Notes under the pieces: model-generated | Databases searched by the model: none | Told to the model about the DNA's origin: nothing | What the model saw: only the letters and a program-made list of their open reading frames with translations | In this document: in pieces, positions 8,630 to 16,784 of the stretch | Layout: the number at the start of each line of letters is the position of its first letter | Numbering within the stretch: the stretch's first letter is position 1 | From: JAGLCW01 sp964427915 | Lineage (GTDB): Bacteria > Caldisericota > Caldisericia > UBA6126 | Length of the DNA: 34,739 nucleotides | Assembly (NCBI GenBank): GCA_964427915.1 | Contig: CAYRWA010000033.1 | Location: forward strand, 1-34,739 | Direction: 5' to 3' | Program-made: the position numbers and the translations under genes

Positions 8630-11010
8630 TGCGTCTCCTTTGCATTGGATACATACAAATAATAAGGGGCCCAATCAATAGCAATGCCAGAGAAAGGAAT
8701 ATACAATCCCTGCACATCACCGGAACATATAGCTGCCTTTGGTACATACAACAGGGGAATCGTACGAGCTTCTTGCAAAGCTTCTACTTGAATATCATAC
8801 AAGTTTCGCGCTCTTTTTTCGGCATTTGGTTCTGTAAGAGTTTTGAGTAATAGCAAATCAACATGAGCGTTTTGAAAACTGGTATAGTTTTCTGCTCGTT
8901 GGTTTTCTTTTACGCCAGGAATGCAACTTGAATGGAGAATAGAAAACAGATTGGTTTGCGGGGTAAATACCCATGAATAAAGAAATGCCCTTGCTTCTTC
9001 TTTAGAAGGTTCTTGCAACATTGCAAAAAAGGCTTCTTCCTCATGAAACTCCACATTAACATGCACTCCAATGTCTTCCCATGAAGATTGAAGAAAATTC
9101 GCGGTTTGCTCTCGTTTATCATTTGAAGAAAGAACAATCAAACGAAGAGATATCTGTTCTTCTTCGTCTGTTACCACGCTTAGGAATTCAGGTTCAGGTT
9201 CCACCCTGACATTTTTATCCATAAATCCCTCCTTGATATCCTGCAATGATTCTACTTTACCTTGAAGGGAAGGATGAAGAGGAAGAAACCATCCAGGAGA
9301 TAACCATGCATTTCCTTCCCAAACAAACTGATTCAAGTCTTCATAATGGATGGTTGAAACTAATTTTTCTCGAAGGGATATATCGTTTAGAATTCGATTT
9401 GGAAGTTTCAGGTCGACATGCTCCCATTGCAAAGTAGGTGCATATACATAGGAATAGGAAGGGGGTATTTCAATCAAATCACTATCAGTTGCAGGTATGA
9501 TTAAGTCATACTCTTCTACAACAAGGGGTGTGTTTTGATAAAAATCAATTTGAATCGATGCCTCTGGAATTGTTCCCGTTACAGATTTTCTATTCGCAAC
9601 CAAGTGGATGGTTTCCATATCCCTAGTTTCTATAGAAAAGGAAGCACAATGAACGTATTGATCCCAGTAGAGTGGAAACTCCAGCGATTGTGAATACAAG
9701 TAAAATGCACGTTCTACTCCATAGAAAGGACGTTTCCATGTAACCAAAACAGTATCCTGGCTTTCTACTTTAATACCCAATAGCCAATCAAACGGTACCG
9801 ACGAATTTGCAAACTGCATAGCAAATTGAAATCCAGTGATGGCATCTTGTGCAACAATAGGATCTCCATTGGACCAAAAGAGATAATCGCGTATCTTGTA
9901 TATACATTGCACTCGGCCATCATCTAGTATACGCAAGCTGCCATTGTCAACATGGGGTATTGTTTCCACTAAAAGAGGTGAATACCCCCAATGCATATCT
10001 CTTTCACTAATAGCTGGAACATACAGATACGGAGACAGAAGATCAAAATCTTTCTTCGTAATCACATCATTGCTAGGAGCTATTCCTTCTTTGGCGATAT
10101 GAATAGGTCTTTGGCTCGCAGGAGGAACTAGCATGTGGAACAGTCCAAAACTTGCCTCGCAATAAGTAAGAAATCCATAGGGTTTGGCTAACCTGTATTC
10201 ATGATTGGTAGACCACCGGTACGGAAGCAATTGATAGGCTGGGTGGAAGCTAACCGCCATAGCTAATCGTGCTTGCTCAGAAGGAAACGGTGCTGCACCA
10301 TCTTGCGTTAAAATGTATAATACATTTTCCTGGTAATATGAAAAATCAACTTGACGGGCATTCGTAAACCATACCGCAGCTTCCCATCTTTCTATGGGTG
10401 TATCCGGGTGAAAAAAGGGTGGGTCTAGTTCGTTGTCTGGTGGTTTTTCAATAATTCCCTGCTGCAGTGCAAAAAGTACATCATCATGAAGCGAGGTGTG
10501 GATAGGGATATCTACGAAAGGCATGGTTCCTTTTATACGAGAAGGTCTTTTAAGGCAATAACACAGCTTGGATAGGAATTGACCTTTGGACATTGTTTTT
10601 GCTGGGGTTTGTACTTCCTCAAGTGTAAATATATCAAGAGCAAGTGCTTGTTGTAAAAAAGGGGGAACCCACTGATAGAAAGAAGAAGTTTCATCACCAG
10701 GTAAATCATCCCACGTGAGGGGAGGTAGTGAAGGCAATTGATGAACCGGTACCGGTAAAAAAACAGCATTATATAATTTCTTTGTAGGGTTGCAACCATA
10801 GAAACTGGAGAAAAACACTGGAAACACCAGAAAAAGTAAAAATGATCGATAAAAAAACTTGATTTTTAAGTCCCAAAAAAAGGGCTCCTCGCTCGGGTTA
10901 TCGCGGAGCCCATGGGGTGTTTTGATGAAGACAAAAGAGGATTCTTTCTCTTTAGTGAAAATTGTAACACTTTTTTTAACTTTTCCAAAGCAATTCTTTA
11001 AAAAAGACAT
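8626..11010 (-). CDS. S-layer-homology / family-5 solute-binding fusion protein
   Basis: A 794-residue protein from the ATG at 11008-11010, which has AAGAGG 4 bases upstream. No other ATG, GTG or TTG exists in frame before the hydrophobic segment. That segment (about 51-72), ending SSFYGC with Cys73, looks like a lipoprotein signal, but it is preceded by an unusual 50-residue basic extension. Residues about 112-220 resemble two S-layer-homology repeats: PFVDIP near 164-169, ALQQGIIEKPPDN near 181-193 and FFHPDTPIERWEAAVW near 199-214. From about 318 onward it resembles peptide/nickel-type family-5 binding proteins, including LFWSNGDPIVAQDAITGFQ near 377-395. No transporter permease or ATPase is nearby. 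It is coupled to malic enzyme by ATGA. Ligand unknown; peptides are the family's usual cargo. Confidence 0.75.
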   Translation of the reverse strand: MSFLKNCFGKVKKSVTIFTKEKESSFVFIKTPHGLRDNPSEEPFFWDLKIKFFYRSFLLFLVFPVFFSSFYGCNPTKKLYNAVFLPVPVHQLPSLPPLTWDDLPGDETSSFYQWVPPFLQQALALDIFTLEEVQTPAKTMSKGQFLSKLCYCLKRPSRIKGTMPFVDIPIHTSLHDDVLFALQQGIIEKPPDNELDPPFFHPDTPIERWEAAVWFTNARQVDFSYYQENVLYILTQDGAAPFPSEQARLAMAVSFHPAYQLLPYRWSTNHEYRLAKPYGFLTYCEASFGLFHMLVPPASQRPIHIAKEGIAPSNDVITKKDFDLLSPYLYVPAISERDMHWGYSPLLVETIPHVDNGSLRILDDGRVQCIYKIRDYLFWSNGDPIVAQDAITGFQFAMQFANSSVPFDWLLGIKVESQDTVLVTWKRPFYGVERAFYLYSQSLEFPLYWDQYVHCASFSIETRDMETIHLVANRKSVTGTIPEASIQIDFYQNTPLVVEEYDLIIPATDSDLIEIPPSYSYVYAPTLQWEHVDLKLPNRILNDISLREKLVSTIHYEDLNQFVWEGNAWLSPGWFLPLHPSLQGKVESLQDIKEGFMDKNVRVEPEPEFLSVVTDEEEQISLRLIVLSSNDKREQTANFLQSSWEDIGVHVNVEFHEEEAFFAMLQEPSKEEARAFLYSWVFTPQTNLFSILHSSCIPGVKENQRAENYTSFQNAHVDLLLLKTLTEPNAEKRARNLYDIQVEALQEARTIPLLYVPKAAICSGDVQGLYIPFSGIAIDWAPYYLYVSNAKETQ
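10875..10911 (-). terminator. Rho-independent terminator-like hairpin inside an ORF
   Basis: Read on the minus strand, GGGCTCC (10911-10905) pairs perfectly with GGAGCCC (10888-10882). A 16-base middle can add two more pairs, and seven consecutive U residues follow (10881-10875). This is textbook terminator form and works only in the minus direction. It lies 100-136 bases after the ATG of the S-layer/solute-binding gene, in frame with it. It may act as an attenuator that a translating ribosome masks, or it may mark a leader that is only fortuitously open. Confidence 0.65.
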
Positions 11011-11029
11011 ACAACCTCTTGCAAATCTA

Positions 11030-11908
11030 TTAATCCGCTTCTGTTCTTGCTGGAAGTTCGATATTGTTTTCATTCGCATCTGCCTCTTCGTCACGATATC
11101 GAACCACAAAATAATTCTTTACAAATTCTGGTTCCATAACAGGATTGTATTTGATGCTTTCGACCAGTTGTCGGTATATGGAAGCCCGGAAAAAAATGAG
11201 GAAAAAAACAAGAAAGGCAGATAGAAAATTGCTCCACAGAGGTACAAACATCGATCCGCTGCCTAGGAAGATTTCAAATGGTTGCGTAGCTGCTAGTACC
11301 AATATTATTGCAATAACACTCACCAACAACTCGCATAAAAAATATTTCCACCGAACACCATCAATCAATTGAGAACTCAACCGAAACGAAAGCATGGTTC
11401 CTTTTTGCTTATCCAAAAGCATGTAAGGAGCAAAAACATACGTAACTGATAAAACAACGCCTGGGATAATGAGCAGAAGAGTCCCCGCAAACACGACAAG
11501 GTTGAATATAAGAAGGAGCCATAAATAGTTTAAAATTACGTTTCCGGGCACCTTAAAATAATCTGGCTGTATCTCTTCTCCAGAAAATCGATGCGACAAC
11601 ATAGCTGCCTTTTGAAGTACCATATGAACAAGTAGCACCAAGACCATTGTGACAAAAAGGAACAGCCCTACAATAGTAGGATTTAATTGTGCAATCCATG
11701 TCGGTTGTGATGCCAAAGTTTCTGCGGCTGTTTCGAAACCAAACGTTTCAAAAAAAATATCTACCACTGCTTCCGTCATGAAGGTTTGTATCAGCAACAA
11801 CCCCCATGCAACAAAAAATAACAACCATAAAGGTTTACTGCGGCGCCCTACACTTGAGCAAAAATAAAAACCATCTCGAACTGCTTGTTCTAAAGAAAAT
11901 CCTTTCAC
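11030..11908 (-). CDS. Polytopic membrane protein, function unknown
   Basis: A 292-residue integral membrane protein with about five or six hydrophobic segments, near 26-43, 78-98, 124-164 (probably two), 189-208 and 224-240. The tail is acidic and soluble and ends ELPARTEAD. The pattern resembles membrane proteins of the DUF975 or glycerophosphodiester-phosphodiesterase membrane-domain kind (LLLIIPGVVLSVTYVFAPY is typical), but this is family resemblance only. The start is GTG at 11906-11908 with GGAGGG 5 bases upstream. It opens the operon that continues with the S-layer/solute-binding fusion 19 bases downstream. No catalytic motif is visible. Confidence 0.7.
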   Translation of the reverse strand: MKGFSLEQAVRDGFYFCSSVGRRSKPLWLLFFVAWGLLLIQTFMTEAVVDIFFETFGFETAAETLASQPTWIAQLNPTIVGLFLFVTMVLVLLVHMVLQKAAMLSHRFSGEEIQPDYFKVPGNVILNYLWLLLIFNLVVFAGTLLLIIPGVVLSVTYVFAPYMLLDKQKGTMLSFRLSSQLIDGVRWKYFLCELLVSVIAIILVLAATQPFEIFLGSGSMFVPLWSNFLSAFLVFFLIFFRASIYRQLVESIKYNPVMEPEFVKNYFVVRYRDEEADANENNIELPARTEAD

Positions 11909-11942
11909 GATATCCCTCCAAGTTTTTCAAATGGATATGTTC

Positions 11943-11948
11943 ATTATA
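11943..11948 (-). promoter_or_regulatory. Candidate extended -10 promoter facing the membrane-protein operon
   Basis: The minus strand reads TGATATAAT: a perfect TATAAT with the TG of an extended -10. It lies 34 bases upstream of the GTG start, within the 62-base gap that separates this operon from the divergent tex gene. No good -35 is present, as is common for extended -10 promoters. Confidence 0.5.
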
Positions 11949-11970
11949 TCATTATTATGAAAGGAGTACT

Positions 11971-14124
11971 ATGACAAACCAAGAAGTAGCACTTACAAAA
12001 CATGATATAGCATACATTTCAAGCATTGTGGGGATAGGAGAAAATCAGATTCATGCTGCCCTTTCTCTGCGAGAACAGGGCTGTAGTTTGGCTTTTATTG
12101 CCCGATATCGACAGGAGATAACAAAGAAACTCACCGACCAGGAGTTGCGAGATATTTTTTCATGCGCTGACGAAAGACTTTCCTTGCAAAAACGCAAGGA
12201 AGCCATTTTTGCACTACTCCAAAAAAAAGATCGGCTTCATCCACTCTTAAAAGAACGCCTAGATGCTGCTCAAACCATATCAGAAGTAGAAGATCTATAC
12301 AAACCATATAAACAGCCGCGGATTACTGCAGCAGAAAAAGCCAGAAAAGCTGGACTTGAACCCTTGAAAAAGCAGTTTGTAAAAGCTTCTAAACGGCTAT
12401 CTCTATCATTTTCAACGTATTGCACTCCTGATTTTCCAACGGAAGAATCCGTTTGGGAAGGAATATGTTCTCTTGTCGAAGAAGATTTTGTGATGCAGCA
12501 ATCTATTCATCAGGAAATTGCTTACCAGTACTCCAGGTATTCTACTCTTTTCATCAAGGCAAAACCTGACAATGATCCACAAAAAACCTACCAGCACTAC
12601 TATCAGTTTTCACGCTCTGTTTCTCGTTGTAAACCGTACCAAATATTAGCAATCACAAGAGGTGAAAAAGAAAAAGTTCTACAAGTCCATTTTTCCGAAC
12701 CAGATCAGTGGATGGAAAGGATTTTTCGAAAACACCCCTACACACATCCGCAGCATCCCTATCAAAAAGAGTTTCTGGAAGTGGGGAAAACAGCTCTTCG
12801 CAAAAGGATCCTTCCTAGTGTCATGAGAGAAATTCGATCAAAAATGTTGGAGTATGCACAAAACAGAAGCTTGTTTGTGTTTGGGAAAAATCTTCGGTCA
12901 TTGCTTCTACAAAAACCTCTTGGTTCTCTATCGATTGTAGGGATTGACCCTGGCTATCGAATGGGTTCAAAATGGGCCCTTGTAGATGGAAATGGAGAAG
13001 TTGTTCAAATTGGTACTTTTTATCCTGCTCCACCACAAAACCAACAAGAAGAAACCCAAAAGGTGCTAGATACACTTTACAAGAAACATCCTTTTTCTTT
13101 GATTGCGATTGGTAGTGGCACTGCCAGCTTTGAAGTCTCCCAAGTGGTATCTCAATGGATTCAGAATCGCCAACCTACAGCACGGTTTCGTAGAGTTTCT
13201 GAGACAGGAGCTTCCATATATTCTGCTTCAGAAAGAGCAGCAAAAGAGCTCCCAGGCATTGACGTTTTACACAGAGGATCCATTTCTATCGCACGAAGAG
13301 TGCAAGATCCTTTATCAGAGCTTCTGAAAATTCCACCCGAATCGCTTGGAGTTGGCATGTATCAGCACGATCTTCCACAAAAAAAGTTGCAAGAATATCT
13401 TGCCCAAGAAGTGTCCTTGGTTGTCAACTCGGTAGGAGTGAACATCAATACTGCATCGGTAGATCTTCTGCGGTACATTTCGGGTCTTACTCCAAAAATT
13501 GCAGACAGAATCGTTCAAAAAAGAAAAGAAGCAGGTGGTTTTAAAAACCGAGACGAATTGAAAACTATCAAGGGTATTGGAGAAAAAACGTATGAGCAGT
13601 GTGCTGGTTTCTGTCGCATTCCAAATGGAAACTGCGTTTTAGACAATACAATTGTACACCCAGAATCCTATGAAGTCGCTCGAAGAATTCTATCGTTTAT
13701 TGGTCTATCAGAGGAAGAGTTCAAGTCAAATCCAGTTCTTTCAGAAAAAAGGCTTCAAGCATTTTGCATCGCAGACTTTCTCAAAGAAAATGCCGACTCT
13801 CTAGAATCTGTCCAACAAACTCTTTCTTTTCTTCAACTGCGCGAAGGTGACTTTCGAGATACACTACAAGAACCCCTTAGTCAGTCTTCTTGTTACAAAA
13901 TGGAAACGTTGCAGGTAGGAATGAAACTTTCTGGAACTGCTACAAATATTACGGATTTTGGAATCTTTTTTGATATTGGCTGCGAATACAATGGCTTCAT
14001 GCCATTAAAAACATCGGTTGACAAAGCATTCAAGCAGTATCCCATTGGGCAATCCGTAGAAGTAACTATTCTAGAACTAGATAAAGAAAGAAAACGGATC
14101 CTTCTTGAACAGGCAATAGAATAA
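11971..14124 (+). CDS. tex: Tex-family RNA-binding transcription accessory protein
   Basis: A 717-residue Tex protein, a conserved nucleic-acid-binding factor related to eukaryotic Spt6. Domains in order are an N-terminal helical Tex region (about 10-200), a YqgF/RNase H-like domain starting at VGIDPGYRMGSKWALVDGNG (323-342) and running through SETGASIYSASERA, paired helix-hairpin-helix motifs (NINTASVDLLRYISGL near 491-506 and LKTIKGIGEKTYEQCAGF near 530-547), and a C-terminal S1 domain (about 647-715, GTATNITDFGIFFDIG). The ATG at 11971 has AAGGAG 4 bases upstream; the frame is open further upstream but without a better start. It is the only plus-strand gene in the left 31 kb apart from the edge fragment. 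It ends 2 bases from the convergent cyclophilin gene. Confidence 0.95.
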   Translation: MTNQEVALTKHDIAYISSIVGIGENQIHAALSLREQGCSLAFIARYRQEITKKLTDQELRDIFSCADERLSLQKRKEAIFALLQKKDRLHPLLKERLDAAQTISEVEDLYKPYKQPRITAAEKARKAGLEPLKKQFVKASKRLSLSFSTYCTPDFPTEESVWEGICSLVEEDFVMQQSIHQEIAYQYSRYSTLFIKAKPDNDPQKTYQHYYQFSRSVSRCKPYQILAITRGEKEKVLQVHFSEPDQWMERIFRKHPYTHPQHPYQKEFLEVGKTALRKRILPSVMREIRSKMLEYAQNRSLFVFGKNLRSLLLQKPLGSLSIVGIDPGYRMGSKWALVDGNGEVVQIGTFYPAPPQNQQEETQKVLDTLYKKHPFSLIAIGSGTASFEVSQVVSQWIQNRQPTARFRRVSETGASIYSASERAAKELPGIDVLHRGSISIARRVQDPLSELLKIPPESLGVGMYQHDLPQKKLQEYLAQEVSLVVNSVGVNINTASVDLLRYISGLTPKIADRIVQKRKEAGGFKNRDELKTIKGIGEKTYEQCAGFCRIPNGNCVLDNTIVHPESYEVARRILSFIGLSEEEFKSNPVLSEKRLQAFCIADFLKENADSLESVQQTLSFLQLREGDFRDTLQEPLSQSSCYKMETLQVGMKLSGTATNITDFGIFFDIGCEYNGFMPLKTSVDKAFKQYPIGQSVEVTILELDKERKRILLEQAIE

Positions 14125-14126
14125 AA

Positions 14127-14744
14127 CTATCGTATCGTTGCTTTTTGAATATAGAACTCTTCGAGAGGTTCATCAAATTTATCTGTCTGGGCTTGCTCAA
14201 TCTGTTTCATCACTGCAACGCCCTGTACTACTTGCCCAATAGGAGTGTATCGACCATTTAAGTATTGTAAACCATCTGGGTTTGTAACAACAAAAACTTG
14301 TGATTGGTTTGTATTAGGACCTTGGTTGGCCATAGCGACAACACCAAATCGCAGTGGCATGGATCGCACTTTATAGTTGTACTCATAACCACTTTCCTCA
14401 TACTGTTCAATCAATTCATCCGACAATCGAAGGTCTGTGGGATTTATTTCGTCGGGAATCTTATAGTCCAGCATATCCATCGATTTACTGCCGCGATCAA
14501 ATCCACCTATTTGGATCAATTCTCCCTGGATTACACGATGAAATCTTTTTCCATCATAAAACCCATCGTTTGTAAGGTTGACAATATTTTTAACATTTTT
14601 CGGTGCGACCCATGGGTATAGTTCCATTTCAATGGTGCCAACATTGGTTTCCCACACCCACAACTTGGGTTTTCTGCCGCATCCAACCAACAAAGTTGCA
14701 ATCAAGAATAAAAGAATGAAATGGATTGGAAATCGATGTTTCAT
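14127..14744 (-). CDS. Cyclophilin-type peptidyl-prolyl isomerase lipoprotein
   Basis: A 205-residue exported cyclophilin. A basic N-terminus and hydrophobic run end in LLVGC, making Cys22 the probable lipidated residue, so it should act on the outer face of the membrane. The cyclophilin fold is clear from VGTIEMELYPWVAPKNVKNI, the active-site stretch RFHRVIQGELIQIGG with Arg70, and NQSQVFVVTN. Between these motifs the usual short loop is replaced by a longer insert (around DEINPTDLRLSDELIEQYEE), as in other long bacterial cyclophilins. Its ATG overlaps the stop of the flavoprotein gene (ATGA). It is the last gene of the operon and meets tex head-on with no terminator visible. Substrates unknown. 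Confidence 0.9.
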   Translation of the reverse strand: MKHRFPIHFILLFLIATLLVGCGRKPKLWVWETNVGTIEMELYPWVAPKNVKNIVNLTNDGFYDGKRFHRVIQGELIQIGGFDRGSKSMDMLDYKIPDEINPTDLRLSDELIEQYEESGYEYNYKVRSMPLRFGVVAMANQGPNTNQSQVFVVTNPDGLQYLNGRYTPIGQVVQGVAVMKQIEQAQTDKFDEPLEEFYIQKATIR

Positions 14745-15976
14745 GTTTCACCTCTTTGATGATTTGTTTTTAATTGTCCCGCTACAAAACCGGTAGATAG
14801 TGCAATTTGTATATTGTACCCCCCTGTTTTGCCAGCAACATCTATTATTTCTCCTGCAAAAAACAAGGCAGGTTGCAATTTGGATTCCATAGTACCAGGG
14901 TCTATCTCTTTTAAGTGAACACCGCCAAGAGTGACCATTGCTTTTTCAATCGATCCTTTTTGCACATGGTTTACAATTCCTCCGCGTATCAACCTGTATA
15001 ATTTGCGTTGGTCCTTTTTGGAGAACTCTGCCCCAGGAACTGTATCTGCAATTTCAGCTTGCGATAAAAAGACAGCAATCATTTTTTTGGGAAACCACTG
15101 TTGCAACCAGGAAGAGATCTTCATTGTAGGATGAAAATGTCGCCAATCTTCTGCTGCATCGAACCATTCGTCTTCGGTTATGGAGGAAAAAAAATCAATA
15201 CATAGCTCTTGTTTACGAAACCATTCTAAGCTCATATTTAATATGACAGGACCTGAAAAACCATGTTCTGTGAAAAGAAAATCTCCCCTATATTTTTCCT
15301 TGCTCCCGTGCCATTTTACTTCAATGGAGGGCAAAGAAATTCCCTGGCAATCTGCCCATATATTTGGTTTTGCAACCAAATGAATCAATCCGGGTTCTGT
15401 TGATACAATGGTGTGCCCAAGAGCTTGAGCAAGTGAGTATCCTCCTCCAGTAGAGCCGGTATGCGAATAGCTTTTACCCCCTGTAGCAAGAATTACATGA
15501 TTGGCTTCCCATACATGAGTATTCCCCTGGTGTTCAGAGACTATATAAAAAGTAGCATCCTCTTTTGCTTGTATTTTTTGTACTGTTGACTGCTGAAACA
15601 CAACATTTTGTGTATTCATTTCTTCTAGTAGACACTGAACAATTGTTTCGGCTTTATTAGAGACAGGAAAAACAGCATTGTGTTCTTCAATTTGCAAAGA
15701 GACCCCTCGATTTTTGAAAAATGCTTGGGTATCAGCTGGAGAAAACTGATTGAGGGAAGAATGAAGAAAAGAAGAATGAGAGGGTATTCCCTTTAGAAAG
15801 TTGCGAGAACTTTCAGAAACCGTAACATTGCAACGTCCTCCACCGGTCAGAAGAAGTTTTCGTCCTGGAGAAGGGTTGGAATCAAGAAGACAGACGCTCC
15901 CCCTTTTACTTGCTTCAATGGAGGCCATCATACCAGCTGGCCCCGCCCCAATAACAACAGTGTTAAAGCTCTTCAT
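14741..15976 (-). CDS. BaiN/HI0933-family flavoprotein (NAD(P)/FAD-dependent oxidoreductase)
   Basis: A 411-residue two-dinucleotide-binding-domain flavoprotein. The N-terminal FAD site is VVIGAGPAGMMAS (about 7-19), followed by the family hallmark RKLLLTGGGRCNVT (39-52). Further family motifs are LATGGKSYSHTGSTGGGY and, near the C-terminus, LFFAGEIIDVAGKTGGYNIQIAL, which closes the FAD pocket. Members include the clostridial 3-dehydro-bile-acid reductase BaiN, but most are uncharacterised, so no substrate is proposed. The ATG lies inside the end of the HEAT gene (14-base overlap) with only a weak ribosome site, suggesting coupled translation. Confidence 0.88.
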   Translation of the reverse strand: MKSFNTVVIGAGPAGMMASIEASKRGSVCLLDSNPSPGRKLLLTGGGRCNVTVSESSRNFLKGIPSHSSFLHSSLNQFSPADTQAFFKNRGVSLQIEEHNAVFPVSNKAETIVQCLLEEMNTQNVVFQQSTVQKIQAKEDATFYIVSEHQGNTHVWEANHVILATGGKSYSHTGSTGGGYSLAQALGHTIVSTEPGLIHLVAKPNIWADCQGISLPSIEVKWHGSKEKYRGDFLFTEHGFSGPVILNMSLEWFRKQELCIDFFSSITEDEWFDAAEDWRHFHPTMKISSWLQQWFPKKMIAVFLSQAEIADTVPGAEFSKKDQRKLYRLIRGGIVNHVQKGSIEKAMVTLGGVHLKEIDPGTMESKLQPALFFAGEIIDVAGKTGGYNIQIALSTGFVAGQLKTNHQRGET

Positions 15977-16772
15977 CGTTAATCTTTTCTAACATGTCCT
16001 TAAAATTCTTATAGGTTGTATTTGCATTGTTTTGTTGCATCTCATCCACAATATCCTGCATTTCCTGTTGATTCAGTTTTGTGTGCAATCTTTGAATCAC
16101 CTGTCGTAATACATTTTCTACACGGGGAGGGCACTGCTCAGAGGCCTGAAAATCCTGTAGCACATCAAGAGATTCCTGGAATACCAATCGCCCCAATCCT
16201 TCAATAGCAGATCGTACCATTTTGTCGGAGGGATCAAGAAGCATTTTCTTTAAAACTGGAATTCCTTTTTGTGACCCTATTCTTCCAATTGATCCAGCAG
16301 CCGTAGCCCGGACATAAAGGTCTTCATCGTCGAGCAATTCACACAACCTAGAAAAAGCTTTTGTATATTTCATCACACCCAAAGCAAGGATCGAATTTCT
16401 ACGCACAGCAGGATGTGGATCTTCTAAACCTTTCATCAGCTGGGTCCCAGCTCTGTTATCACCTAGTCTGCCTAATCCTTGTGCAGCTCTAGACCGTACC
16501 ATACCCGAAGGATCTTTTAAGGCCATTATTAAGGGAGTAAGTGCAGAAATATTCTTCATCAAACCAAGAGTTTCCGCGGCACAACTGCGCACTTCTTCCT
16601 TTGGGTCTGATCGTAAAACATTCATTAATGCCTGGAACACTTCTTTGTCTTTCATTTTGCTCAAGGCTCGAATAATCTCGCAGCGATACGGGTATCGTGG
16701 ATCTCGCAAAAGACTCAAAAGCCCCGCTATGTCACCATTCTCAACCAATATAGTAATGTATTCTTCTTTCAT
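15963..16772 (-). CDS. Soluble HEAT-repeat (PBS-lyase-type) protein
   Basis: A 269-residue protein made almost wholly of about six tandem HEAT repeats, each about 31 residues. The recurring pattern is DP...VR..AA..LG.(L/M)(G/K), for example VRSCAAETLGLMK, VRSRAAQGLGRLGDNRA, VRRNSILALGVMK and VRATAAGSIGRIG. A helical tail follows from about residue 215. There is no signal peptide or membrane segment, so it is probably a cytosolic scaffold. The ATG is preceded by AAGGAG. It follows the GH106-like gene by 12 bases. HEAT proteins of this type bind partner proteins; the partner is unknown. Confidence 0.85.
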   Translation of the reverse strand: MKEEYITILVENGDIAGLLSLLRDPRYPYRCEIIRALSKMKDKEVFQALMNVLRSDPKEEVRSCAAETLGLMKNISALTPLIMALKDPSGMVRSRAAQGLGRLGDNRAGTQLMKGLEDPHPAVRRNSILALGVMKYTKAFSRLCELLDDEDLYVRATAAGSIGRIGSQKGIPVLKKMLLDPSDKMVRSAIEGLGRLVFQESLDVLQDFQASEQCPPRVENVLRQVIQRLHTKLNQQEMQDIVDEMQQNNANTTYKNFKDMLEKINDEEL

Positions 16773-16784
16773 CTGTATTGCTCC

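Noticed and set aside
8554..8850. Plus-strand open frames antisense to the large genes
   Set aside because: They mirror well-supported minus-strand genes, lack ribosome sites and show no recognisable domains.
10862..10915. Frameshift in the T7 tract that would give the solute-binding gene a start at an ATG within the hairpin
   Set aside because: An eighth T would join that ATG to the frame, but it has no ribosome site, while the ATG at 11008-11010 has AAGAGG. The existing frame is open, so no error needs to be assumed.
10875..11029. T-box riboswitch upstream of the solute-binding gene, suggested by CTCCGCGATAACCCGAG before a terminator
   Set aside because: Only about 120 bases separate the hairpin from the previous gene, too little for a normal stem I with a specifier loop. 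The conserved T-box sequence is not matched, and a competing antiterminator could not be drawn.
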